The notes beneath the pieces are model-generated. The model was not told where the DNA came from. It ran no database searches and saw only the letters and a list, made by a program, of their open reading frames with translations. Positions 1 through 7,820 of a stretch of 11,132 bases of DNA are shown one piece after another. The stretch comes from Marinosulfonomonas sp. (GTDB lineage Bacteria; Pseudomonadota; Alphaproteobacteria; Rhodobacterales; Rhodobacteraceae). The first letter of the stretch is position 1, and every line of letters starts with the position of its first letter. A program made the translations under genes and the position numbers. The DNA lies in contig JAHRVD010000056.1 of assembly GCA_019090845.1 (NCBI GenBank), forward strand, positions 1-11,132. The letters are read 5' to 3'.

Positions 1-268
1 CAGCATCTGCCCTGATCAATTTGCTGTAACTTCCGGTTTTTTTTGCCGCCTTGAGCATCGCTGGCGACGCGTCTACGCCGATCAGATTTCTGCCCGCGAA
101 CCTTGCTGCCAGAGAAGGACCGACCGGGCCGTTGCCACAGCCCAGATCAACGATGTCACCTTCAGGTAGATCACCGATCTGGTTGAGCAAATCCAGTGCC
201 GGGCGCAAACGAAAACCCCGGAACTTTGCGTAAGCCCCGGGGTTCCAGTCGTTTGTTTGTGTCCTCAA
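1..268 (-). CDS. Tam-like class I SAM-dependent methyltransferase (partial, 3' end outside window)
   Basis: The N-terminal 89 codons of a methyltransferase are visible; the rest lies beyond the left edge. The translation contains [23 protein letters not shown] (residues 6-28), then the SAM-binding motif I VDLGCGNG (40-47) and the acidic motif [10 protein letters not shown] (64-71). The DWNP..Y..F...R.RPA.DLL lead followed by motif I closely resembles E. coli trans-aconitate 2-methyltransferase (Tam), which methylates trans-aconitate using SAM in the cytosol. The substrate here is inferred only, because the specificity-determining C-terminal half is missing. No ATG precedes motif I in this frame. 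The best start is TTG at 268-266, overlapping the ftsH stop as TTGA, which suggests translational coupling; the Shine-Dalgarno is weak. A terminator-like stem-loop lies within codons 8-19, and there is an eight-A run around codons 75-78. Family call is fairly secure, exact function is not. Confidence 0.75.
   Translation of the reverse strand, partial: MRTQTNDWNPGAYAKFRGFRLRPALDLLNQIGDLPEGDIVDLGCGNGPVGPSLAARFAGRNLIGVDASPAMLKAAKKTGSYSKLIRADA
212..246 (-). terminator. Terminator-like stem-loop just after ftsH, inside the start of the methyltransferase gene
   Basis: On the minus strand the arms GGAACCCCGG (246-237) and CCGGGGTTTT (221-212) form eight perfect pairs plus two outer G-U pairs around a 15-nt loop. 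The transcript continues with a broken U-rich stretch, UUUUCGUUU. The stem begins about 20 nt after the ftsH stop codon. That is where an intrinsic terminator of the ftsH transcript would sit, but here it lies within coding sequence. It could partly terminate or attenuate the transcript, stabilise the ftsH 3' end, or be chance. The U-tract is interrupted, so strong termination is doubtful. Confidence 0.4.
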
Positions 269-2181
269 GCAGAGGGTTCCGGTTCCAGCCCGCCATCGGG
301 TTTGGATTTGGGCTTGGTTTTTGGAACAGCCGTGACCGATGGTGTATTGCCCTGATCCGGCGTATCATCTTCGTCTTCACCGCGGTGCAGTGCTTCGCCT
401 GCGATGACTTTGGTGATTTCCGATCCCGTCAGGGTTTCATATTCCAACAGGCCTTCGGCAAGGCGTTTCAGGTCTTTCTTCTTTTTAGTCAGGATCGACT
501 TGGCCGTTTCATAGGCTTCGTCAGAGATGCGCCGCACCTCGTCGTCGATGATCTTTTGCGTGGTGCCGGAATGGCTGGTTCCGCCGCCATACATGCCCAT
601 CTCGGCTTGACGCTGATTCGCATAGTCGATGTTGCCAAGCTTTTCCGACATGCCAAACTGGGTCACCATTGCACGGGCAATTTGTGTCACCTGCTGAATG
701 TCGGATGAGGCGCCGGATGTGACCTGGTCTGGCCCAAAGGTCAGCTCTTCGGCCACTTTGCCGCCCATAGCCATCGCGATTTTGGAGGTATATTTGGTTT
801 TTGTCACCGAAAGCTGGTCGCGTTCCGGCAAGCTTAGCACCAGCCCCAGCGCGCGACCGCGCGGAATGATCGTCGCCTTGTGGATCGGATCATGTTGGGG
901 AACGTTCAGGCCAACGATCGCATGGCCAGCCTCGTGATAGGCGGTCAGCTTTTTTTCGTCCTCGGTCATCACCATGGATCGCCGTTCCGAACCCATCATG
1001 ACCTTGTCTTTGGCGTTCTCGAAGTCTTCCATCGTCACGAAACGCCGCCCAATGCGCGCCGCCGTCAGCGCGGCTTCATTCACAAGGTTGGCCAGATCAG
1101 CACCCGAAAAACCCGGCGTTCCGCGCGCAATTATGCGCAGGTCAACATCCGGTCCAAGCGGCGTTTTGCGTGCGTGAACCTGAAGAATTTTGTCGCGACC
1201 CTTAATATCAGGGTTTGGCACCTGAATTTGGCGGTCAAAGCGGCCGGGACGCAACAGTGCGGGGTCCAGAACATCGGGTCGGTTGGTCGCGGCAACGATG
1301 ATCACACCCTCGTTGGCCTCAAATCCATCCATTTCGACCAGCAACTGGTTCAGCGTCTGTTCGCGTTCGTCGTTACCACCACCGTAGCCTGCGCCACGCG
1401 ATCGCCCAACTGCGTCAATTTCGTCAATAAATACGATGCATGGTGCATTCTTTTTGGCCTGCTCGAACATGTCGCGCACACGGGATGCACCCACGCCCAC
1501 GAACATTTCCACGAAATCAGAGCCAGAGATGGTGAAGAACGGCACGCCGGCCTCGCCCGCAATCGCACGCGCCAGCAGTGTTTTACCGGTGCCCGGAGGG
1601 CCCACCAGCAATGCACCTTTGGGGATCTTGCCACCAAGACGCGAAAATTTCTGCGGGTTGCGCAGGAATTCCACAATCTCTTCCAGCTCTTCTTTGGCTT
1701 CATCAATCCCGGCCACGTCGTCAAACGTAACGCGCCCCTGCTTTTCGGTCAGCAGCTTGGCCCGGCTTTTGCCAAAACCCATGGCACCACCGCGCCCGCC
1801 GCCTTGCATCCGGTTCATGAAATAGATCCACACTCCGATCAACAGCAGGAATGGAAGGAACGTCATCAGAATCGAGGAAAACCCCGATTGTTCCTGAGCC
1901 TCCGCGACGACCGAAACGTTGTTTTCAATCAGCGTGTCGATGACCTCAGCGTCCCGGGGCATGATCGCAACATAGTCCTGGCCATCGCGCCCACGGATCA
2001 CAACCCGCTCGCCGTCCAGCGTTACACTTTGCACTTCGCCAGCTTCCACTGCACGAACAAATTCGGAATAGCTAAGCGATTGCGAATTCGTCACCGACTG
2101 GCCGCCGCTAAAAAGGTTAAACAGCGCCAGAATTAGCAAAAACAGCACTACCCAAAATGCGATATTTCGCGCGTTACCCAA
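265..2181 (-). CDS. ftsH: ATP-dependent zinc metalloprotease FtsH
   Basis: FtsH is a hexameric AAA+ protease of the inner membrane that degrades damaged membrane proteins and short-lived regulators, including RpoH in E. coli. Counting from the TTG start (638 aa), there are: TM segment 1 at about 6-24; a periplasmic domain; TM2 at about 102-122; Walker A GPPGTGKT (194-201); Walker B IVFIDEID (249-256); the second region of homology with ATNRP and the arginine-finger stretch GRFDR (to about 317); and the zinc motif HEAGH (416-420), with a likely third ligand Asp at about 494. The tail is acidic, then Lys/Pro-rich. I chose TTG at 2181 because AGGAGA lies 7 nt upstream. The in-frame ATG at 2205, eight codons earlier, has no ribosome-binding site and would place that AGGAGA inside the gene. 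A heat-shock-type promoter lies just upstream. Confidence 0.97.
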   Translation of the reverse strand: MGNARNIAFWVVLFLLILALFNLFSGGQSVTNSQSLSYSEFVRAVEAGEVQSVTLDGERVVIRGRDGQDYVAIMPRDAEVIDTLIENNVSVVAEAQEQSGFSSILMTFLPFLLLIGVWIYFMNRMQGGGRGGAMGFGKSRAKLLTEKQGRVTFDDVAGIDEAKEELEEIVEFLRNPQKFSRLGGKIPKGALLVGPPGTGKTLLARAIAGEAGVPFFTISGSDFVEMFVGVGASRVRDMFEQAKKNAPCIVFIDEIDAVGRSRGAGYGGGNDEREQTLNQLLVEMDGFEANEGVIIVAATNRPDVLDPALLRPGRFDRQIQVPNPDIKGRDKILQVHARKTPLGPDVDLRIIARGTPGFSGADLANLVNEAALTAARIGRRFVTMEDFENAKDKVMMGSERRSMVMTEDEKKLTAYHEAGHAIVGLNVPQHDPIHKATIIPRGRALGLVLSLPERDQLSVTKTKYTSKIAMAMGGKVAEELTFGPDQVTSGASSDIQQVTQIARAMVTQFGMSEKLGNIDYANQRQAEMGMYGGGTSHSGTTQKIIDDEVRRISDEAYETAKSILTKKKKDLKRLAEGLLEYETLTGSEITKVIAGEALHRGEDEDDTPDQGNTPSVTAVPKTKPKSKPDGGLEPEPSA

Positions 2182-2187
2182 GGTCGG

Positions 2188-2193
2188 TCTCCT
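2188..2193 (-). promoter_or_regulatory. Ribosome-binding site that decides the ftsH start
   Basis: AGGAGA on the minus strand ends 6 nt before the TTG codon at 2181-2179, which is normal Shine-Dalgarno spacing. No purine-rich site precedes the alternative ATG at 2205-2203, so the TTG start (protein beginning [12 protein letters not shown]) is preferred. Confidence 0.7.
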
Positions 2194-2237
2194 CGTAAAT
2201 TTCATATGCTGGCGACGAATGTCGCAACTCAGACTCT

Positions 2238-2265
2238 AAAATAGGGGATTATCCCACTAATTCAA
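2238..2265 (-). promoter_or_regulatory. Candidate heat-shock (RpoH/sigma-32) promoter for ftsH
   Basis: The minus strand reads TTGAAT (2265-2260), a 12-nt spacer, then CCCCTATTTT (2247-2238). This fits the known sigma-32 pattern (TTGAA-type -35, about 12-14 nt, CCCCAT.T-type -10) and the alphaproteobacterial variant with C(C/T)TAT.T. The -35 contains the tilS stop codon. Transcription would start near 2230, giving a leader of about 50 nt before the TTG start. FtsH is a classic heat-shock protease, so the position makes sense. The spacer also contains the small palindrome GGGATAATCCC. Confidence 0.6.
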
Positions 2266-3515
2266 TCCGATAAAATGGATGTGAAGAAATGATCTGCTCC
2301 ATTTACCAATTCTGCAGCCCAGCCGTTTGCAAAGCGGGCCAATGGTGCCGCTCTTAGCTCCTCGCCCTGCCAAACTGCCGGTGATACAAGCAAAGAGGCA
2401 CGCGACATGCCGCAGTTGCGCCATTCATCGCAAAGCAACAGGCCAGATTCGCCAAGTGGCCCAATATGTTGACCGCTACCCAGCGGTCCCGAAAGCCGCC
2501 AGCGCTGGTCCCAAATCTGGTCCGTCGCACAGCGTGTTTCGCGCACTACCTGCAACTCTCGAGTGGTTCGAATTCGGGCATTTTCAAACAGCACACGGCA
2601 CCCATGCAGGGTTACGTCACGTCGTGCAGAAATTGCAGCCTGAACATCCTTCACGGCGCGACCGCGCGGGCCGTATTCGGCAGAACTTACCCATTTGAGC
2701 GCATGGATAAGCAAGCGGCGCCGAATATCTTCAGGCTGCGCGCCAAACTGCGGGGCGTCAAATATCACGTCGCCCCGATCCGATATTGCCAACTGGCGTG
2801 CTGCGATTTCGGTTTGCTGTTCCAGATACAGGCGGGCGTCGCCAAGGTGAGACGCAACCGCCCCCAAGGTCTGTGTAGTAATTCCCAATGGTGCAAGGGC
2901 GTCCAGAACATTCCGGGCTTTGATCCGATCATAAGCAGGGTCCGCATTGGACGGGTCATCAACCCACCCGCCCCGCTTGTCGTCCAGATAATCGCGTAAA
3001 CGTTGCCGCCCAATCTGCAACAACGGTCGCTGCCAAGTGATGCCCTGCGAGGCGCGCGACACGCGCATCGCAGCCAAACCGTCCACACCGGCCTCTCGCG
3101 CCAGACGCATCAGGAATGTTTCGGCCTGATCGTCGAGCGTGTGGCCTAGTGCTATAGTCGGAATGTCGTTGGCTTTCGCCCAATCGGCCATCAGAGCGTA
3201 ACGCGCACGGCGCGCCTGATCCTGTAAATTTCCTGACCCATCCCAATCGTCCCAAGTCAGGACAGTATGGCTGACACCAAGCTTTTCGCAAATATCCGCG
3301 ACATAAGTCGCCTCTTCAGCCGCTTCCGGGCGCAAGCCGTGATCGACAGTGACGGCCGACAGATCGCAACCGGTTCCTTTGGCCCAATCGGTGAGCAAAT
3401 GCAGCAAAGCCATGGAATCGCCACCGCCCGACACAGCAACGCCAAGCCGGTCGGGCCGTTCATTCAGAAACGGAGCCTTCAGTTGGATTTCATCTGTCGT
3501 GCGGGCCGGGCTCAA
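2262..3515 (-). CDS. tilS: tRNA(Ile)-lysidine synthetase TilS
   Basis: TilS uses ATP and lysine to convert the wobble cytidine of the AUA-reading tRNA-Ile to lysidine, changing both its codon and aminoacylation identity. The 417-aa length is near the family norm (432 in E. coli). The N-type ATP pyrophosphatase domain is clear: PP-loop SGGGDS at 29-34, VDHGLRPEA at about 57-65, and GHTLDDQAETFLMRL at about 124-138. The C-terminal part (about 230-417) is less conserved and is presumed to recognise the tRNA. The start is TTG at 3515-3513, overlapping the cpoB stop as TTGA. An AGGAG lies 11 nt upstream, slightly far. No ATG precedes the PP-loop, so a TTG start is required unless the true start is a rarer codon further into cpoB. 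It ends the Tol-Pal run, and its stop lies inside the presumed ftsH -35 element. Confidence 0.95.
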   Translation of the reverse strand: MSPARTTDEIQLKAPFLNERPDRLGVAVSGGGDSMALLHLLTDWAKGTGCDLSAVTVDHGLRPEAAEEATYVADICEKLGVSHTVLTWDDWDGSGNLQDQARRARYALMADWAKANDIPTIALGHTLDDQAETFLMRLAREAGVDGLAAMRVSRASQGITWQRPLLQIGRQRLRDYLDDKRGGWVDDPSNADPAYDRIKARNVLDALAPLGITTQTLGAVASHLGDARLYLEQQTEIAARQLAISDRGDVIFDAPQFGAQPEDIRRRLLIHALKWVSSAEYGPRGRAVKDVQAAISARRDVTLHGCRVLFENARIRTTRELQVVRETRCATDQIWDQRWRLSGPLGSGQHIGPLGESGLLLCDEWRNCGMSRASLLVSPAVWQGEELRAAPLARFANGWAAELVNGADHFFTSILSD

Positions 3516-4339
3516 CTGCAGCCCAACTCCTGATAGGCCAGCGTAGCATCGCCTGCCGCCGCAGCATCCGGGAACCGCACGCCTACTTCTGACAGGGCAA
3601 TACAGGCCTCGTTCATCTGACCCAAATTCCCCAGCGCCACACCAAGCAGATGCAACGCGTCCGGAGCGCGAGGGCTGTCGGGCGATCCTGAAAAACTTTC
3701 CAGAAAGGCGCGTGCGGCATTGCCGGTATCGCCCATTTCGCTCAATGCCTGCCCGCGGAAAAAATGTGCCTCGCCGGTCAGCGGCCCGCCGGTGTAAGTG
3801 TCATTGAACACCATGAACATAATCACCGCATCCTGAAAGCTACCGGCATCAAGGGCGGCCTTCGCCTGATCGAAATCGAATTGCTCGCCGATCGCAAGCT
3901 CCGTTGCTCCAGTGTCGGTTTGCGTCTGAACAGCTACATTCAGACCGGCAACATCACCACCAAGCGTCGTTGTTTCGCCCAATTGGCTGACATCGCCACC
4001 CTCAAGCTCGACAAGCCGAAACTCCAGATCGCCAATCCGGTTGGTGCCGTCCTGAACCACCCGGCTGATCCGGTTTTCCATCTGCTCGGTCCTTGAGGTA
4101 AGGCGCGCCAGCTCGGACTCGATCAGGTCGATACGCTCCAATGTGCTGGCGCCACTGACGTTTCCCGAAACACTGCCCGTCGTTGACAGTTCGCGTTTCA
4201 GGCGCTGCATTTCCACAAACAGAACCGTCAATTCCTGTCGGATATCGGCCAGCGTCTGTTCGCGCGATTGCGACTGCGCCGGGGCTGCGACCGCCAGGGC
4301 GACTACCATCGATAGGACAAGGGTCCAAATACGCACCAT
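3512..4339 (-). CDS. cpoB: Tol-Pal system coordinator CpoB (YbgF)
   Basis: CpoB is a periplasmic protein that in E. coli binds TolA and PBP1B and links septal peptidoglycan synthesis to outer-membrane constriction. The 275-aa product has a signal peptide (hydrophobic 4-20, likely cleavage after VAAPA at 21). Heptad-like helical stretches predicted to form the trimerising coiled coil follow at about 26-52 and 66-112. After a flexible Gly/Thr/Gln-containing linker, TPR-like helices cover about 152-275, including FDQAKAALDAGSFQDAVIMF and AHFFRGQALSEMGDTGNAARAFLE. The start is well supported: GGAGG lies 6 nt upstream of the ATG, in the 12-nt gap after pal. The gene overlaps tilS by TTGA at its 3' end. 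Confidence 0.93.
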   Translation of the reverse strand: MVRIWTLVLSMVVALAVAAPAQSQSREQTLADIRQELTVLFVEMQRLKRELSTTGSVSGNVSGASTLERIDLIESELARLTSRTEQMENRISRVVQDGTNRIGDLEFRLVELEGGDVSQLGETTTLGGDVAGLNVAVQTQTDTGATELAIGEQFDFDQAKAALDAGSFQDAVIMFMVFNDTYTGGPLTGEAHFFRGQALSEMGDTGNAARAFLESFSGSPDSPRAPDALHLLGVALGNLGQMNEACIALSEVGVRFPDAAAAGDATLAYQELGCS

Positions 4340-4351
4340 TGCAGGCCTCCG

Positions 4352-4849
4352 TTAGCTTGTGCCACCAGCGGCGATCACCGTGACCGCGCGCCGGTTCTGC
4401 GAATAGCAGGATTCAACCGAACAAATCGCAATCGGGCGTTCTTTGCCGAATGTCACCGTTTTAAGCCGGGCGGGTGAAACACCCTGCGAGATCAGGTATT
4501 CATGCACCGCATTGGAGCGGCGGGCACCAAGAGCAAGGTTATAGGCTCGTGTCCCCTGCTCATCCGCATGGCCTTCGATAATTGCCGAATAGTCACCATT
4601 GGTCATTAGCCATCTGGCCTGCAATGTCAAAAGATCGCGTCCTTCAGCCGTTAGCGTAGCCTGATCGACAGGAAACAGAACGCGGTCGCCGATCGTCTGC
4701 TGGAAATAGGCCGGTGACGCAGGATCGCTGACAGAACCACCCGCACCGCCTATGCCACCAGCACCGCCGGGACCAAACCGACCGGCACCTGAACACGCAC
4801 TCAGCGCCAGTGCAGCCACCAGAATTATCGCTTTGCTGTAAATTTTCAT
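4352..4849 (-). CDS. pal: Peptidoglycan-associated lipoprotein Pal
   Basis: Pal is anchored in the outer membrane by its lipidated Cys and binds peptidoglycan through an OmpA-like domain; it partners with TolB and TolA. The 165-aa product starting at 4849 has a short lipoprotein signal with lipobox LSAC (Cys19) and a Gly-rich linker (21-39). The OmpA-like domain spans about 55-160 and includes the peptidoglycan-binding core GHADEQGTRAYNLALGARRS (93-112) and QNRRAVTVI (151-159). An open frame extends upstream to 4945 with an internal ATG at 4861, but those starts would put charged residues ahead of the signal peptide. The 4849 start gives a standard lipoprotein, with a GGA about 7 nt upstream. 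Two Cys (143 and 148) flank a short loop and could form a periplasmic disulfide. Confidence 0.95.
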   Translation of the reverse strand: MKIYSKAIILVAALALSACSGAGRFGPGGAGGIGGAGGSVSDPASPAYFQQTIGDRVLFPVDQATLTAEGRDLLTLQARWLMTNGDYSAIIEGHADEQGTRAYNLALGARRSNAVHEYLISQGVSPARLKTVTFGKERPIAICSVESCYSQNRRAVTVIAAGGTS

Positions 4850-4881
4850 TGGTTTTTCCATTGTTGTTTTTGGCTCGAATT

Positions 4882-4906
4882 CCGGCACAGTAACATTTCG
4901 CGCCGG
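4882..4906 (-). other. Intergenic stem-loop between tolB and pal
   Basis: In the 74-nt tolB-pal gap the minus strand reads CCGGCGC, an 11-nt loop, then GTGCCGG: seven pairs, one of them G-U. No T-run follows, so it is not an intrinsic terminator. It may serve as an RNA processing or stability element that sets pal levels relative to tolB, since Pal is usually needed in much greater amounts. Function is inferred. Confidence 0.4.
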
Positions 4907-4923
4907 TTTTGGGAATGCATCGG

Positions 4924-6255
4924 TCATTTCAGAAGGGGCGACCACGCCGGATCAGAGGCACCGCCATCTATTGGCACCCGACGCAGGTTCCGCCCCGATA
5001 TATCAACCGAATAAAGCGCCGGGATACCCGACGCCCCCTGCGTTTCGCGAGTGAACATGATGACGCGCCCGTTTGGCGACCACGTCGGGCCCTCGTCCAG
5101 AAAAGAAGCTGTTAACAGACGCTCTTCGGAGCCATCAGAGCGCATGACACCGATGTGGAACCGCCCGTTGGCCTGCTTGGTAAAAGCTACCAGATCGCCG
5201 CGCGGCGACCATACTGGCGTGCCATAGCGTCCCTTGCCAAAACTGATCCGTGTTGCCTCGCCACCATTTGCGCCCATCACGTAAAGCTGCTGGGTGCCAC
5301 TGCGATCGCTTTCAAAAACAATGCGCGCCCCGTCGGGGGAAAAACTGGGCGCGGTTTCAATTGAGGGTGTCGAGGTCAGGCGTTGGGCGTCCCGCCCGTC
5401 GATATCCATCTTGTAGATGTCAGTATTGCCGCCTTGAGACAGCGAAAACACCACCGTCCGCCCATCCGGCCCAAAACGCGGAGCAAATGTCATTGCTTCG
5501 GCCTGAACATCCAGCGCCCGGCGCTTGACCGTTCCCACGTCCAGCACATAGATGCGGGGGAAACCAGTCTCGTAGCTGGTATAAAGCACGCGATCCCCTG
5601 TTGGCGAAAAGCGCGGCGCCAGCACAATCGAAGAACTGTCGGTCAGAAACTGCACATTTGCCCCGTCATAATCCATGATCGCCAGCCGCTTCAGCCGGCT
5701 ATTTTTAGGACCACTTTCGGACACGAAAACAACCCGGCTGTCGAAATAGCCACCCTCGCCGGTGATCCGACTGTATACCGCATCCGCAACCTTATGGGCC
5801 ATCCGCCGCCAACTGCCGGTCGAGCCGCCAAATTGCAGGCCATCGCCCAGTTGTGCATCGGCGAACACATCAAAAACCCGGAATTTCACAACCAGCTTGC
5901 CGTCCGCCCCGGCACTTACTGCGCCCTTGATAAGCGCCTGCGCATTAATCGCCTTCCAGTCTGAATATTGCACAGGGCTGTCAAAACTGGTCGGGCGCGC
6001 GATATGCGCATCTTTGGGAATTTCCCGAAACAGGCCGGTCGCGGCAAGGTCGGATGCAATCACCGCGCTGATAGATTGCGCAAATTCCTGCGCTGCCGGG
6101 GTTTGGGCGACAAAATCGGGCACCGCGAAGGGCAGCGGTTCGATCACCCCATCGGTAATCTCAATGCGCAGGGGACCAGAGCTTTGCTGTGCAAAGGTTG
6201 CGCTCGGCAGACCGATCAGGGCGAGCACAAGGCCCAGAACTTGGATCGTTTTCAT
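4924..6255 (-). CDS. tolB: Tol-Pal system periplasmic beta-propeller protein TolB
   Basis: TolB is a periplasmic protein that binds Pal through its propeller and TolA through its N-terminal strand, helping recycle Pal to the division site. The 443-aa product has a signal peptide with likely cleavage after TFA (22). A short N-terminal strand follows ([20 protein letters not shown], 29-48), corresponding to the TolA-binding region, then the N-terminal alpha/beta domain to about 165. WD40-like PD40 blades are recognisable by their (W/F)SP.G pattern at about 213-229, 258-273, 302-317, 346-361, 389-403 and 434-440. The ATG overlaps the tolA stop as ATGA, so translation is probably coupled. Length and domain order are normal for the family. 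Confidence 0.97.
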   Translation of the reverse strand: MKTIQVLGLVLALIGLPSATFAQQSSGPLRIEITDGVIEPLPFAVPDFVAQTPAAQEFAQSISAVIASDLAATGLFREIPKDAHIARPTSFDSPVQYSDWKAINAQALIKGAVSAGADGKLVVKFRVFDVFADAQLGDGLQFGGSTGSWRRMAHKVADAVYSRITGEGGYFDSRVVFVSESGPKNSRLKRLAIMDYDGANVQFLTDSSSIVLAPRFSPTGDRVLYTSYETGFPRIYVLDVGTVKRRALDVQAEAMTFAPRFGPDGRTVVFSLSQGGNTDIYKMDIDGRDAQRLTSTPSIETAPSFSPDGARIVFESDRSGTQQLYVMGANGGEATRISFGKGRYGTPVWSPRGDLVAFTKQANGRFHIGVMRSDGSEERLLTASFLDEGPTWSPNGRVIMFTRETQGASGIPALYSVDISGRNLRRVPIDGGASDPAWSPLLK

Positions 6256-7337
6256 TTCATTCTCATTCCATCGGGGTTGAATGTCATTTCAATATCTTGC
6301 CATTGGGAATATTTGTCACTCGGCAATTTGTATCCGGAGCTCTGGCAGCGAAGAATTGCCCGGCGTGCAGCACCAAAAGCTGTGCCAATAGCAGCGTCAT
6401 CGCCTCCCTTGGCGCTGAGCATTCGCAGCGAACCACCTACGACCTTGCCGCCTTTGTCCAGCGAAAAGCCGACCGTCACGGTCACGTTTGCTGCGCGCGA
6501 TCCCACGTCGACATTCCAGCAGGTGCTGACGGCGATACGAAAGCCGTCTTTCTCGCCACCGGTCAGGGGTGGGCCGCTTGGGGCGGATCTTGGCGGTGGC
6601 GTTGGCGCCGCTGCAGCAGCCAATGCCGCCGCAATAGCATCACTTTGTGGTTTGGCTGCCGGGGTTTGTGTGGCAGGCGGGCGCGCCGGGCGGGTGACCG
6701 GGCGTCGGGATGCGGCCATCACAGTGGTCGGCTTTTCAGCCTCGGTTACAATTTCGGTTGCGGCCTCCTCAGGCGCGGTTGCTGGTTTTTCCTCAGCCGG
6801 GTTTTCTGCTGATGCGTCAGGCGAAACTTCAGGGTTCACCGTGTCAGCCACGACCGTGTCCGGTTCTGGTCTTGCCGCCGCTTCGGGCGCAACCCGCGGT
6901 GCAGGCGTGGGCGCGCCAGCTTCCTGATCAGGCGACGGGGTGGGTTCATCTTGCACCGGCGGCGTCGTCAGGACGGGCGGTTGCGGCGGATTCACAGGTT
7001 CGGGTGCAGGCGCGGATTCTGGTGGCGTCGGCGTCGCCTCGGCCACAGGGGGTCGAACCGTATCGGGTTGTTCGCGCTCGGGATTATCATCATTTGCAGG
7101 CGGAGTTGGTGCCGTATCCGGCTCAGGGTCCGGCAATGCGGGCACCGGTTCGGCGTCAGAAACGGCTGGGGCCGCCGACGGCAGAGACAGAGCGGCAAAC
7201 TCAGCGCTTGTTAGCAGGGACACCTCAGTTGTCCGAACCGGCAGCGGGTCGTCCGCGCTCAGAAAAAACCCACCAAGCAACGCCCATGCAATCAGTGCTG
7301 CATGCGCGCCACCCGAGATATATGTGCCCGTGTTCAA
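6252..7337 (-). CDS. tolA: Tol-Pal system protein TolA with Pro/Glu/Ala-rich linker
   Basis: TolA spans the periplasm from an inner-membrane anchor that contacts TolQ-TolR to a C-terminal domain reaching TolB and Pal. In this 361-aa product the single TM helix is at about 8-27. A linker at about 50-260 is dominated by Pro, Ala, Glu, Thr and Asp, and a globular C-terminal domain follows (about 264-361). It includes [35 protein letters not shown] and the terminal [14 protein letters not shown]. Cys273 and Cys331 could pair, as the two Cys of TolA domain III do in other species. The start is TTG, with AAGGG closely upstream and a 10-nt gap after tolR. The linker is TonB-like rather than the Ala/Lys/Glu helix of E. 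coli TolA, but position between tolR and tolB and the C-terminal domain support TolA. Confidence 0.93.
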   Translation of the reverse strand: MNTGTYISGGAHAALIAWALLGGFFLSADDPLPVRTTEVSLLTSAEFAALSLPSAAPAVSDAEPVPALPDPEPDTAPTPPANDDNPEREQPDTVRPPVAEATPTPPESAPAPEPVNPPQPPVLTTPPVQDEPTPSPDQEAGAPTPAPRVAPEAAARPEPDTVVADTVNPEVSPDASAENPAEEKPATAPEEAATEIVTEAEKPTTVMAASRRPVTRPARPPATQTPAAKPQSDAIAAALAAAAAPTPPPRSAPSGPPLTGGEKDGFRIAVSTCWNVDVGSRAANVTVTVGFSLDKGGKVVGGSLRMLSAKGGDDAAIGTAFGAARRAILRCQSSGYKLPSDKYSQWQDIEMTFNPDGMRMK

Positions 7338-7347
7338 GGCCCTTGCC

Positions 7348-7818
7348 CTACCCGTCGCGCCCGTCCAGTGTTGGACCGCCTATATCTGTCACCAACCCGA
7401 TGTTGCGAAACCCACCTGCGTTAAGCGCGCCCATGACCTGCATCACCCGTTCATAAGGGATGGACCCATCTGCGCGCAAAAACACCTTGTCGTCGGATCT
7501 TTCGGCAGCAATTGCCGTAAGCTTGGGGATCAGTGCCTCGCCGGAAATTTCGGTATTCTGGATTAGCATCTGCCCTTTGGCGGTCAGCGTGATCGTCAGC
7601 GGTTCTTCTTGTTCGCTTGGCAGGGCACCGGCGGCGGTCTTGGGCAGTTCCACCGGAACCCCAACCGTCAGCAGCGGTGCTGCCACCATGAAAATAATCA
7701 GCAACACCAGCATCACGTCCACGAAAGGCGTGATGTTGATTTCTGACATGACTTTCGCCTTTTTGCGACGACGCCCGCGGCGACCGCCACCAGAGCTTTG
7801 CAATACACCCGCGCCCAT
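7348..7818 (-). CDS. tolR: Tol-Pal system protein TolR (ExbD/TolR family)
   Basis: TolR forms the proton-driven motor with TolQ that energises TolA. The 156-aa product has a cytoplasmic N-terminus rich in Gly, Arg and Lys (GGGRRGRRRKKAK, 10-22), then INITPFVDVMLVLLIIFMV with one TM helix at about 32-50. It carries the conserved membrane Asp34, equivalent to the proton-carrying Asp23 of E. coli TolR. A periplasmic domain of about 100 residues follows, with the FLRADGSIPYERVMQVMGALNAGGF region typical of the family. The ATG lies 2 nt after the tolQ stop. A second ATG at codon 24 would remove the basic segment and is a less likely start. Confidence 0.96.
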   Translation of the reverse strand: MGAGVLQSSGGGRRGRRRKKAKVMSEINITPFVDVMLVLLIIFMVAAPLLTVGVPVELPKTAAGALPSEQEEPLTITLTAKGQMLIQNTEISGEALIPKLTAIAAERSDDKVFLRADGSIPYERVMQVMGALNAGGFRNIGLVTDIGGPTLDGRDG

Positions 7819-7820
7819 AA

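Noticed and set aside
235..242. CCCCGGGG palindrome as a protein-binding site
   Set aside because: It is short, common at this GC level, and part of one arm of the larger stem-loop at 212-246.
171..380. 69-codon minus-strand frame across the ftsH end
   Set aside because: It overlaps ftsH and the Tam-like gene in the third frame and has a composition typical of a frame shadow.
880..2136. 418-codon open frame on the plus strand opposite ftsH
   Set aside because: It is fully antisense to a certain ftsH, its translation is rich in His, Arg and Gln without domain features, and it follows from codon bias of the real gene.
2182..2205. Upstream ATG start for ftsH adding MKFTRRPT
   Set aside because: No Shine-Dalgarno precedes the ATG, and the strong AGGAGA falls inside this extension at the right distance from TTG 2181. 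The extension remains possible but less likely.
2248..2253. GATAAT as a sigma-70 -10 box for ftsH
   Set aside because: No acceptable -35 lies 16-18 nt upstream, whereas the heat-shock arrangement has both boxes.
4850..4945. N-terminal extension of Pal to an earlier start overlapping tolB
   Set aside because: It would bury the lipoprotein signal behind 32 mostly polar residues; the start at 4849 gives a standard signal and lipobox.
5968..6927. 319-codon plus-strand open frame opposite tolB and tolA
   Set aside because: Its Ala/Gly/Ser-rich end is the antisense of the TolA Pro/Ala-rich linker; no ribosome-binding site or family feature supports it.
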